DNA of 64,000 nt from an uncultured Prevotellaceae bacterium. Its GTDB lineage: Bacteria > Bacteroidota > Bacteroidia > Bacteroidales > Bacteroidaceae. The stretch's first letter is position 1; each line of letters starts with the position of its first letter. The notes beneath the pieces are model-generated. The model saw only the letters and a program-made list of their open reading frames with translations. It did not search any database and had not been told where the DNA came from. Both the position numbers and the translations under genes were made by a program. Below, piece by piece: positions 15,539-23,791 of this stretch. The DNA is taken from the NCBI GenBank assembly GCA_902784615.1, contig CACZVN010000003.1:244473-308472 (forward strand). The letters are read 5' to 3'.

Positions 15539-17611
15539 TTATATTCGATCTACCTGTTTCACGCCTTTTACGGTGCGCAGTTTCTTGAGAAGTGACTCCA
15601 GTCGTGACGTGTCTTCAAGCATCACCACCAGGTTACCACTGAAAAGTCCATCGTGGGAGTCGATGTTAATAGACCTGAGCACAAGTTTCTCATCCTTGGA
15701 AATGATACTAGTCAGGTTGTTCACGATGCCTATATCATCACTACCAATGACACGAAGTGTGATAGAGTACTGCGACGAGCCCTTACCGCTCCACTTGGCC
15801 TTCACGATACGATAGCCATAACGACGGCGCAGTTCTGGGGCATTAGGACAATCGAGGCGATGGATTTTAATACCACCGTTGATTGTGACGAAACCGAAGA
15901 TAGGATCGCCATAGATGGGCGCACAACAACGCGCCAACTGATAGTCCAGTCCTTTCAGGTTACGGTCGATGACCAGCGTATCATCAGAGAGGGTGGTGTT
16001 CAGACCAGCAATCTTGGAGTCATCCAACTCAAACTCACTGGCAGAACGCGCCTGATTATCTCCCGTGATGGTTTTCTCCCCATCGCGTACCTCTATATAT
16101 TTCTCTATGACAGCGTTCACATCCAGGACACCATCGGCAATCTGCTTGTAGAAGTCACTCACCTCCTTGAACCCCATCTTCTTGATGGTGTGCATCATGG
16201 TCGATTCGTCCTGTTCGACTTTACGGTTCTTGAACTTCCGTTCCAGCATCTCCTTGGCGAAGAGTCCCTCCTTCACCTGTGTCTCTTTCAGAGCCAGACG
16301 GATCTTCGACTTAGCACGTGACGTCTTTACGATGCTCAACCACTCCTGACGGGGCTTCTGCGTGGAGGACGTCAGGATCTCAACCTGATCACCGCTCTTG
16401 AGCTGCTGACGGAAGGAGACCACCTTACCATTAATCCTGCCACCCGTACACTGGTTACCAAGTTTGGAGTGAATATGATAGGCGAAGTCAAGGACCGTCG
16501 CACCCACTGGGAACTTATACAGATCACCCTTCGGGGTAAAGACAAACACCTCATCCTCATAGAGATCCATTCTGAACTGATCCATGGCATCTAAGCCGTC
16601 GGCATGCTCAAGCATGCTACGGATGTTCGTCAGCCACTCATCAAGACCCGTCTCGCCCTTCACGCCCTTATAGCGCCAATGGGCAGCTACACCACGTTCT
16701 GCAATATCGTCCATGCGCTCGGTGCGGATCTGTACCTCCACCCATTTCTTTTCAGGACCTAAGACCGTGATATGCAGCGACTCATAGCCATTGGATTTCG
16801 GTACACTGAGCCAGTCACGCAGACGCTTGGGATTCGGCTGATACATATCGGTAACGATGGAGTATGCCTGCCAGCACTGCATCTTCTCCTTTTCCTCTTC
16901 ACAGTCGATGATAATACGGATGGCAAAGAGGTCATAGATGCCCTCGAAGCCGCATTTCTGTTTATTCATCTTCTGCCAGATGCTGTGAATGCTCTTCGTG
17001 CGCCCTTTGATATGGCACCTGATACCGGCCGCCCTGATCTTCTCTTCGACAGGCTTGATGAAGGCCTCGATATAGGCGTCACGCGAAGCCTTGGTCTCGT
17101 TCAACTTATCCTTGATCAGATAGTAGGCATCATGCTCCATGTATTTCAATGACAGATCCTCAAGCTCACTCTTCAACTTGTAGAGACCGAGCTTATGAGC
17201 CAGTGGGGCATAGAGATAGGCAGCCTCCTGCGAAACTTCCATCTTCGCACTAACATCCTTCGTGTCACGGATCTGACGCATCAGGTTCACCCTGTTGGCA
17301 ATCATAATAAGGATCACACGCATATCCTCGGCAAAGGAGAGCAACAGATTCCGGAAGTTCTCACTCTCGATGACAGGATTCTTCTGATAGAGCTGTTGGA
17401 TACGGTTCAGACCATGTAGAATCCTGACTACCTGTCCACCATACTGTCGTTCCACCTCCTCCATCGTCAGATGGCCTTCCTCGATTTCCGGAATAAGATG
17501 GACAGCCTGAATGGCATCACCCTTCAGACCGATCTCCTCTTCCAGGATTTCCGCTGTCTGGACTGCCATTTTCTTCTTTTCCTCGTATGTGAAAGTGAAC
17601 AAATCTGCCAT
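15539..17611 (-). CDS. relA: Rel-family (p)ppGpp enzyme with a degenerate hydrolase domain
   Basis: 690 residues. After a shortened N-terminus comes a pseudo-hydrolase domain in which the HDxxED block is replaced by HLIPEIEEG (residues 38-46). The synthetase domain is intact: FAIRIIIDCEEEKEK, RLRDWLSVPKSNGYESLHIT, WVEVQIRTERMDDIAERGVAAHW. A TGS domain (VFTPKGDLYKFPVGATVLDF) and a C-terminal ACT domain follow. This suggests a synthetase that makes (p)ppGpp during starvation but cannot degrade it, with a second, bifunctional Rel/SpoT elsewhere in the genome. The RLRD charge motif looks more like the RxKD of bifunctional enzymes than the ExDD of E. coli RelA. Confidence 0.9.
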   Translation of the reverse strand: MADLFTFTYEEKKKMAVQTAEILEEEIGLKGDAIQAVHLIPEIEEGHLTMEEVERQYGGQVVRILHGLNRIQQLYQKNPVIESENFRNLLLSFAEDMRVILIMIANRVNLMRQIRDTKDVSAKMEVSQEAAYLYAPLAHKLGLYKLKSELEDLSLKYMEHDAYYLIKDKLNETKASRDAYIEAFIKPVEEKIRAAGIRCHIKGRTKSIHSIWQKMNKQKCGFEGIYDLFAIRIIIDCEEEKEKMQCWQAYSIVTDMYQPNPKRLRDWLSVPKSNGYESLHITVLGPEKKWVEVQIRTERMDDIAERGVAAHWRYKGVKGETGLDEWLTNIRSMLEHADGLDAMDQFRMDLYEDEVFVFTPKGDLYKFPVGATVLDFAYHIHSKLGNQCTGGRINGKVVSFRQQLKSGDQVEILTSSTQKPRQEWLSIVKTSRAKSKIRLALKETQVKEGLFAKEMLERKFKNRKVEQDESTMMHTIKKMGFKEVSDFYKQIADGVLDVNAVIEKYIEVRDGEKTITGDNQARSASEFELDDSKIAGLNTTLSDDTLVIDRNLKGLDYQLARCCAPIYGDPIFGFVTINGGIKIHRLDCPNAPELRRRYGYRIVKAKWSGKGSSQYSITLRVIGSDDIGIVNNLTSIISKDEKLVLRSINIDSHDGLFSGNLVVMLEDTSRLESLLKKLRTVKGVKQVDRI

Positions 17612-17631
17612 AAAACCAGTTTTTTACCTTG

Positions 17632-17639
17632 CAAAGATA
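17632..17639 (-). promoter_or_regulatory. -7 element for the rel gene
   Basis: TATCTTTG on the minus strand, 21 nt before the ATG at 17611. No clear -33 box. Confidence 0.6.
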
Positions 17640-17681
17640 CAATTTTCTTGGAATTTATGTGCATTTTTGAAGAAAAGTTTG

Positions 17682-17689
17682 TATTTTTG
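17682..17689 (+). promoter_or_regulatory. -7 element for the DUF4301 gene
   Basis: TATTTTTG about 30 nt upstream of the ATG at 17719; no clear TTTG at about 20 nt upstream. Confidence 0.55.
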
Positions 17690-17718
17690 CAGAAGAAACA
17701 ATTCAAATTACCAAGATT

Positions 17719-19218
17719 ATGTTATCACAGCAAGACCTGAAACAGATTGCTCAGAAGGGTATTACCCAAGAGCAGATTGAGAATCAACTGAATGAGTTTA
17801 AAACTGGTTTCCCCTTCCTGAAGTTGGAAGCCGCTGCAGGTATCGGACGCGGTATCATCGCCCCCAATGCCGATGAACGCATGAAATTCGAGGACATCTG
17901 GAATGCTTACAAGGCAGAAGGTAAGCGCGTCGTGAAGTTCGTGCCTGCCTCTGGTGCTGCCAGTCGTATGTTCAAGAATATGTTTGCCTTTGTTGATGCA
18001 GACTATGATGTACCCGCCACCGACTTCGAAAAGAAATACTTCGACAGCATTGAGAAGTTTGCCTTCTACGATGCGCTCGATGCTGTATGTCAGAAGAATG
18101 AGGGTAAGGGCATCAAGGGACTGATTGCTGCCGGTAACTACAAGGCTGTGGCCGCCAATATGCTGAAGGCCGAAGGACTGAACTACGGTCAGTTGCCAAA
18201 GGGTCTGCTGCTTTTCCATAAGTATCCCGAAGGACCACGTACCCCGATGGAGGAGCATCTTGTAGAAGGAGCTCTCTATGCTGCATCTAACGGTGAAGCC
18301 CATGTTCATTTCACGGTCTCTCACGAGCACATGGCACTATTCAAGGCCAAGGTGGCTGAGAAAGCTGACTCATTCGCAAAGAAGTATGGCATCAAATATG
18401 ATATCACCTTCTCTGAACAGAAGCCCTCAACGGATACCGTTGCAGCCAATACCGACAACACCCCATTCCGCAACGATGACGGTTCCCTGCTGTTCCGTCC
18501 AGGTGGTCATGGTGCACTCATCGAGAACCTCAATGAGATCGAGGCCGATGTCATCTTCATCAAGAATATCGACAATGTCGTGCCCGACCGTCTGAAGCCA
18601 GAAACGGTGGAGTGGAAACAGGTCATCGCCGGTGTACTTGTATCCCTGCAGAAGCAGGCCTTTGAATATCTGAAGATACTGGATGCCGGTGCATCCGAGG
18701 CACAACTCAAGGAAATTGCCGAGTTCGTCGCCAAGAACCTCTGCACAGATGCCAAGAACAACAAGGTGGATGCCGACTACCTGCGCAAGAAGTTGAACCG
18801 TCCGATGCGCGTCTGCGGTGTCGTGAAAAACGTCGGCGAACCTGGTGGTGGCCCGTTCCTCACCTACAATCAGGATGGTACTGTCAGTCTTCAGATTCTC
18901 GAAAGCAGCCAGATCGACACGAACAACGAGGCCTATATGAAGATGTTCACACAGGGTACCCACTTCAACCCCGTGGATCTTGTCTGTGCCGTGAAGGACT
19001 ATAAAGGAAAGCCTTTCAACCTGCCTGACTTCGTGGATAAGACCACTGGTTTTATCTCTTCTAAATCAAAGTCTGGTAAAGAACTGAAAGCTTTGGAGTT
19101 ACCAGGTCTATGGAATGGCGCCATGAGCAACTGGAGCACCGTCTTTGTGGAAGTGCCACTCGGCACCTTCAATCCAGTGAAGACGGTCAACGATCTGCTC
19201 CGCGACCAGCATCAATAA
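17719..19218 (+). CDS. DUF4301 family protein
   Basis: 499 residues. The sequence fits the Bacteroidetes-specific DUF4301 family: LKLEAAAGIGRGI, VVKFVPASGAASRMFKNMF, LLLFHKYPEGPRTPMEEHLV, HFTVSHEHMALFKAKV and the RPGGHGALIENLNEIEADVI segment. The ASGAASRMFK and GGHGALIENLN stretches recall nucleotide-sugar or sugar-phosphate uridylyltransferase loops, so a nucleotidyltransferase-like fold is possible, but no activity is known to me. It is a monocistronic gene with its own promoter and a strong terminator. The family name is fairly sure; the function is open. Confidence 0.85.
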   Translation: MLSQQDLKQIAQKGITQEQIENQLNEFKTGFPFLKLEAAAGIGRGIIAPNADERMKFEDIWNAYKAEGKRVVKFVPASGAASRMFKNMFAFVDADYDVPATDFEKKYFDSIEKFAFYDALDAVCQKNEGKGIKGLIAAGNYKAVAANMLKAEGLNYGQLPKGLLLFHKYPEGPRTPMEEHLVEGALYAASNGEAHVHFTVSHEHMALFKAKVAEKADSFAKKYGIKYDITFSEQKPSTDTVAANTDNTPFRNDDGSLLFRPGGHGALIENLNEIEADVIFIKNIDNVVPDRLKPETVEWKQVIAGVLVSLQKQAFEYLKILDAGASEAQLKEIAEFVAKNLCTDAKNNKVDADYLRKKLNRPMRVCGVVKNVGEPGGGPFLTYNQDGTVSLQILESSQIDTNNEAYMKMFTQGTHFNPVDLVCAVKDYKGKPFNLPDFVDKTTGFISSKSKSGKELKALELPGLWNGAMSNWSTVFVEVPLGTFNPVKTVNDLLRDQHQ

Positions 19219-19221
19219 ACA

Positions 19222-19253
19222 GAAAGCGGGTGAGACTTATCTCACCCGCTTTC
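19222..19253. terminator. Bidirectional terminator between DUF4301 and queA
   Basis: Perfect stem GAAAGCGGGTGAGA / TCTCACCCGCTTTC with a 4-nt loop, between convergent genes. Confidence 0.88.
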
Positions 19254-19261
19254 TATTTCAT

Positions 19262-20482
19262 TTAGGGAATCAGAAGTGAAGAATCTCCGTAACTGAGGAA
19301 ACGGAAATCATGCGCAAGGGCGTAATCATAGATGACACGCCAGTTACCTTTGACAAAGGCACTCACCAATAGCAGGAGGGTGGACTGTGGCTGGTGGAAA
19401 TTTGTCACAAGCATCTTAACGATCTTGTAATCATAGCCTGGAGCGATGATGATCTGGGTGCTGGAGTGAAGCACTTCAAGGTGATGTGCATCCATCCAAT
19501 CAGCCAAGGCCTGTAGTGCTTCTTCACTTTTCACTTCATCGCGTTTAACTTCTTCGTAGGGTTCCCATTGGGCTACGTGGAGTTGGGCTTCCGTGAGATC
19601 AGGATGATGCATCACTTTTAAGCCCATGTAGTAGAGACTCTCAAGGGTTCGGACACTGGTGGTGCCAACTGCTATGGCACAGCCCTTATGGTTGATCAGT
19701 TTCCGGATGGTTTCCCTCCGCACACTGATAAACTCTGTATGCATCTCATGGCCTTCTATCTCCTCACTCTTTACAGGTTTGAACGTACCAGCACCAACAT
19801 GGAGCGTCAATTCCTCGCGATCAATACCACGAGCATCAAGATCGGCCAGTACTTCTGGTGTAAAGTGTAGCCCGGCAGTCGGGGCTGCCACACTACCTTT
19901 GATCTTAGAATAGACCGTCTGATAGGTGGTTTTATCACTTTCCTGCGTCTCACGGTTAAGATATGGTGGGATAGGCAGTTCGCCCATAGCATCGATGATC
20001 TCCGCAAAGGAGAAGTTGCCCGTCCACTCGAAGTCGATGCGATGGCTGGTACCATGAACAGGGCCGCGCGTTGCTTTTATGATGCATGGTAAATGATTAA
20101 TGATGCATTCTCTCGTCAACGAGCCTTCCTTCCATTTCTTCAGATTACCAACCAGACAGTACCATGAACAACGATCCGTGGTCTGGAACATCAGCTCATA
20201 ATCCGAGGGATCTGCTGGTTCTAACAGAAAAACTTCAATGAGTGCACCTGTATCTTTACGGAAATGCATTCGTGCCTGAATCACTTTCGTATTATTGAAC
20301 ACCATCAAAGCATGTTCTGGTAAGTATTCAGGCAGATGATAGAACACATCTTCCCCAACCTCACCATGATTATAGATCAACAGTTTAGAATGGTCGCGCC
20401 TGGCAACTGGAAACTTTGCGATACGCTCATCAGGCAGCGGGTAATTATATTCACTGATACGGATATGCTTGGGATCGCTCAT
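19262..20482 (-). CDS. queA: S-adenosylmethionine:tRNA ribosyltransferase-isomerase
   Basis: 406 residues. QueA motifs are plain: YNYPLPDERIAKFP and RRDHSKLLIY at the N-terminus, MVFNNTKVIQARM, GSVAAPTAGLHFTPEVL, LHVGAGTFKPV and MHTEFISV. It builds epoxyqueuosine on tRNA by transferring the ribosyl part of SAM to 7-aminomethyl-7-deazaguanine. The ATG at 20480-20482 overlaps the TGA of the upstream PAP2 gene, and this start is preferred over a TTG nine bases earlier. It is the last gene of the bat operon, which is an unusual place for a tRNA-modification gene. The terminator between it and DUF4301 closes the operon. Confidence 0.95.
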   Translation of the reverse strand: MSDPKHIRISEYNYPLPDERIAKFPVARRDHSKLLIYNHGEVGEDVFYHLPEYLPEHALMVFNNTKVIQARMHFRKDTGALIEVFLLEPADPSDYELMFQTTDRCSWYCLVGNLKKWKEGSLTRECIINHLPCIIKATRGPVHGTSHRIDFEWTGNFSFAEIIDAMGELPIPPYLNRETQESDKTTYQTVYSKIKGSVAAPTAGLHFTPEVLADLDARGIDREELTLHVGAGTFKPVKSEEIEGHEMHTEFISVRRETIRKLINHKGCAIAVGTTSVRTLESLYYMGLKVMHHPDLTEAQLHVAQWEPYEEVKRDEVKSEEALQALADWMDAHHLEVLHSSTQIIIAPGYDYKIVKMLVTNFHQPQSTLLLLVSAFVKGNWRVIYDYALAHDFRFLSYGDSSLLIP

Positions 20483-21210
20483 AGAATACAAGACTTAATC
20501 AGGGCATAAACTAATGTGAAGGCCAGTACGGTAACAGGTATATTGCAATCTGAACGTTGGTAGCCAGTGGCAGTGTATTGCGAGGAGATCAGTCGCCGTC
20601 CTGAGTTCATGCTCCTTGTTAGTCTATAAAACAGGTAATAGACACTTGAGCCAACGATAAAGCCCCATGTCAGTCCTACAAGGATATCGCCCGGGAAATG
20701 GACACCAAGATATAGACGTGTCCAGCAATTCGTCAGTGACCAAATAATCATAGCCGTTGAGAGTAGGCGACTCCTCACAAGCCAGCAAAAGAAAATGGCG
20801 ATGCTGAATGTATTAGATGCATGGGCGGAGAAGAAGCCATACTTTCCTCCCCTATAGCCATCGACGACATCCACCATGGCACCAATGACGGGATCATGTG
20901 TAGGACGCCATCTGGCTACTGTCGGCTTCACGATCAAATCATCCACGGTACCAGCCAACAGCACACACAGGCCTGCTGCAGCGAGGATCATCAGAACCTT
21001 ACGGAAACTATCATTATTCCGTAGTACAATAACAAACAGACTGATATAGAGCGGAAGCCATGTCAGTGCCGTCGTGAGCACATGAGCCACACGGTCGAGA
21101 TACAAGGAATCACTACCATTGACCATCAACAGGAGATCCCTGTCAAGCGATTCCAACATAGGGAGGGTTCCCTGAGCGTCCATGAGTATGTCCAGTAGCC
21201 CAACCATCAT
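20479..21210 (-). CDS. PAP2-family membrane phosphatase
   Basis: 243 residues with five or six hydrophobic helices. The three phosphatase motifs are KPTVARWRP, FFSAHASN (SxH) and RLYLGVHFPGD, each with the catalytic His/Arg residues. Likely substrates are undecaprenyl pyrophosphate or another lipid phosphate on the periplasmic face. Its ATG overlaps the batDE stop codon (ATGA), and its stop overlaps the queA start, so it is translationally coupled to both sides. The C-terminal 40 residues beyond the catalytic core end in one more hydrophobic helix. Confidence 0.9.
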   Translation of the reverse strand: MMVGLLDILMDAQGTLPMLESLDRDLLLMVNGSDSLYLDRVAHVLTTALTWLPLYISLFVIVLRNNDSFRKVLMILAAAGLCVLLAGTVDDLIVKPTVARWRPTHDPVIGAMVDVVDGYRGGKYGFFSAHASNTFSIAIFFCWLVRSRLLSTAMIIWSLTNCWTRLYLGVHFPGDILVGLTWGFIVGSSVYYLFYRLTRSMNSGRRLISSQYTATGYQRSDCNIPVTVLAFTLVYALIKSCIL

Positions 21211-23789
21211 ATTTCTTCTAATTGTTTACTCTCTATCCAACCTTCCTTACCATCAGCAATCCGAATCTCTTTCCAGCCTTTCATCGAACCGTCAGTAATC
21301 GTGACCTTTGTACCTTCATGAAGAACAAATAAATCCGTACCATTGGTGGCCGGTGTACTTTTGACCGTTACCGACGGAGTAATCACGATAGCCCCCTTGC
21401 GATAAAGCAAGTTTTGTTTCTGCTGCCAGGCAAAGACATTGCTCAATATAAAGAGCACGAGCAGTACGAAGCCACCAAAGAAACCAATCTTCCGAAGCCA
21501 TATACGGTCGGAAAAGAGATAGACAAGCAGAAGGATGATAACCAATGCCAAAGAAACCAATGATGTTCGTGCCCAACCATCGACACTCATCAGATTCACA
21601 AGTGACCTGTACCAGGTGAAGAAGAACATCTCCGACTCTGGTACAATCCTGTCGATGGTCTTCGACTGTGCAATCTGAAGATTGAAACGGATATCACGGT
21701 CGCCTGGCGAGAGCAGCAGGGCACGTTCGTAGTTGAGGACGGCACGTGTGATATTCTCCGTACGGTAATAGGCATTACCCAGGTTATAGTAAAGATCAGC
21801 AGAGGCCCCTTGCTTCAGAAGAGCCTCATAATCCTTGATGGCCTGCTGATACTCTCCACGGGCATAAGCACTGTCAGCCTCAACCTTGGTAACGGCATGT
21901 GATGCCGTCGCTGAAGTGAGACAAATGGTCAATACCAAGACCATCTTTGTCGCCATGTGTCCAGGTTTCTTTGTCTTCTTCATCGTGGCTTCTATCTTCT
22001 CAATGGCATTGATAGCCTTATCATATACCTTATTCATATTACCCTTAGGATCACCCGGTGCATAACGCTCAAACTCACATTCATCAAGAGCACCAATAAA
22101 CTGGCTTACTGTCTCTTCACCGACACTTCGTTCAGAAAGGCGCTGACTGATGTTATCGTGGGACAGTTGCTCCACAGGGATATTCAGTTTATCGCCTACA
22201 TAACCCCACAAGGCACGGAGCACTTCATCATAGAACTCCCCAGGTTTATTGTCAGCCATCAGACGAGCAGCCTTCTTCAGTCGTTTCGTAGCAACCTTAT
22301 TGGCTTTCTTGCCACGCATCTTGGTGACATTGGCATTGTCAATGGCCCGCTGACGGAAAACAACGAACAAGGAAACAAATATCAGAGCTAATATGCCCAT
22401 GGAGACCCAATACCCTGTAGAGCCGAAGAAGAAATCATCGAGTGAATGCTGACGGGTCTCTCCTGTCTTGATATAGCGGATATCCTTGGTTAACTCCTGC
22501 AAGTCTGTCTGACCAGAGAAGTCGTTCACGGCTCCAGTTCCAGAGCCCTTGGCCACTTCGAGCACAAACGAATCACTCTTAATGGTCTTATAGGCATTTG
22601 CTGATGTATCGAAATAAGTAAACTCTACAGGCGGGATCTCATACTTACCCTGATGGCGTGGTACTACCAAGACATCGTAGATCATCGAACCTTCAATACC
22701 ATTGGAGGTCAACTTCGTCTTATCCGTGATCTTCGGTTCATATTTGTCAAAGTCCTTGGGAAAGTTCACCACAGGCTGCTTAATCAGTTTCAGGTTACCC
22801 GTACCACTGACAATGATACGCATGGAAACCGGATCATTTGCCTTCACCTCTGTCTTGTCTAGTTGGGCTGAGATATTAAACTTTCCAACACCACCAGAGA
22901 AATTGGCCGGACGCTCTGGCAGCGGATCCACCTGTATCTCTATGCCTGGTGCCTGAATCTTCTTTTTCACCTCAACATAGCCGGAACCACCATTGAAGAA
23001 AGCCTCAAAAGGATCGATATTCCGGTTCTGCTGTACTACAATACCTTCAAACGTAATACTTGGAATCTCCAACTTGCCCGTCATCTGAGGGAACATCACA
23101 TACTGACTCCATGTAGTAGTCTTATAAGGACGGCCATTGAAGGTCTCTATGGAGAAACTCTTCTGTTGCGGCAGATCCACTTCCTGCGTATAGAAACTCT
23201 TCAGGTCGGGCATATCACCACGCAGACTTGTCAGTCCCACCAGCGTATAGACCTTATATGTCAGCAGGATAGGCTCCTGCTCGTGCACACGTTTCTTATT
23301 AGCACTCACCTTGATAAAAAGATCCGAACCGGAGATCTGGCTACCTGCATCCCTAATCTCACCATCATCATTGGAACGTTGACGGCTGGAACCACCGGAA
23401 TTTGACGGAGCAGAACCGCTCACTTTGATAGTCAAGGTATTGGAGGCAATACTCTTACCACCAACAACAGCATGGGCTGGAGGAATGCTGAAAGTTCCGT
23501 TCTTGGCGGCCCTGACGATGTAAGTATAGGTAATGGAAGAAGAGGAACTGGTATGACCATTGATCATCTGATAGCTCGACTGCATGGAGCGATTAGGACC
23601 TATCAGCACTTCCAGACCATCAGGAATATCACCTGCACGGAAATCACTGACATCCTGCGTATTAACAGTATAGGTGAGACGGAATTGCTCACCCGCAGCA
23701 ACATGCGAGGGAGCAACACCTGTCAGTGTCTGTGCCATAGCCGCTGTTACGGCTATTATCATACCTAATATCGTCGTTAGTCGTTTCAT
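21207..23789 (-). CDS. batD: BatD-BatE fusion protein (aerotolerance)
   Basis: 860 residues. Residues 1 to about 610 are BatD: signal peptide, a BatD beta-rich region (GVAPSHVAAGEQFRLTYTV, ANDPVSMRIIVSGTGNLK), a transmembrane helix (YWVSMGILALIFVSLFVVF) and a cytoplasmic helical part. From M612 (MATKMVLVLTICLTSATA) the frame continues as BatE: a second signal-like helix, TPR repeats (YYNLGNAYYRTENITRAVLN), two more membrane helices and a C-terminal SH3-like domain (ITPSVTVKSTP...GWIESKQL). In Bacteroides the two are usually separate genes. A TTG nine bases upstream is the other possible start. Bat proteins protect anaerobes from oxygen and act with MoxR. Confidence 0.88.
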   Translation of the reverse strand: MKRLTTILGMIIAVTAAMAQTLTGVAPSHVAAGEQFRLTYTVNTQDVSDFRAGDIPDGLEVLIGPNRSMQSSYQMINGHTSSSSSITYTYIVRAAKNGTFSIPPAHAVVGGKSIASNTLTIKVSGSAPSNSGGSSRQRSNDDGEIRDAGSQISGSDLFIKVSANKKRVHEQEPILLTYKVYTLVGLTSLRGDMPDLKSFYTQEVDLPQQKSFSIETFNGRPYKTTTWSQYVMFPQMTGKLEIPSITFEGIVVQQNRNIDPFEAFFNGGSGYVEVKKKIQAPGIEIQVDPLPERPANFSGGVGKFNISAQLDKTEVKANDPVSMRIIVSGTGNLKLIKQPVVNFPKDFDKYEPKITDKTKLTSNGIEGSMIYDVLVVPRHQGKYEIPPVEFTYFDTSANAYKTIKSDSFVLEVAKGSGTGAVNDFSGQTDLQELTKDIRYIKTGETRQHSLDDFFFGSTGYWVSMGILALIFVSLFVVFRQRAIDNANVTKMRGKKANKVATKRLKKAARLMADNKPGEFYDEVLRALWGYVGDKLNIPVEQLSHDNISQRLSERSVGEETVSQFIGALDECEFERYAPGDPKGNMNKVYDKAINAIEKIEATMKKTKKPGHMATKMVLVLTICLTSATASHAVTKVEADSAYARGEYQQAIKDYEALLKQGASADLYYNLGNAYYRTENITRAVLNYERALLLSPGDRDIRFNLQIAQSKTIDRIVPESEMFFFTWYRSLVNLMSVDGWARTSLVSLALVIILLLVYLFSDRIWLRKIGFFGGFVLLVLFILSNVFAWQQKQNLLYRKGAIVITPSVTVKSTPATNGTDLFVLHEGTKVTITDGSMKGWKEIRIADGKEGWIESKQLEEI

Positions 23790-23791
23790 TT

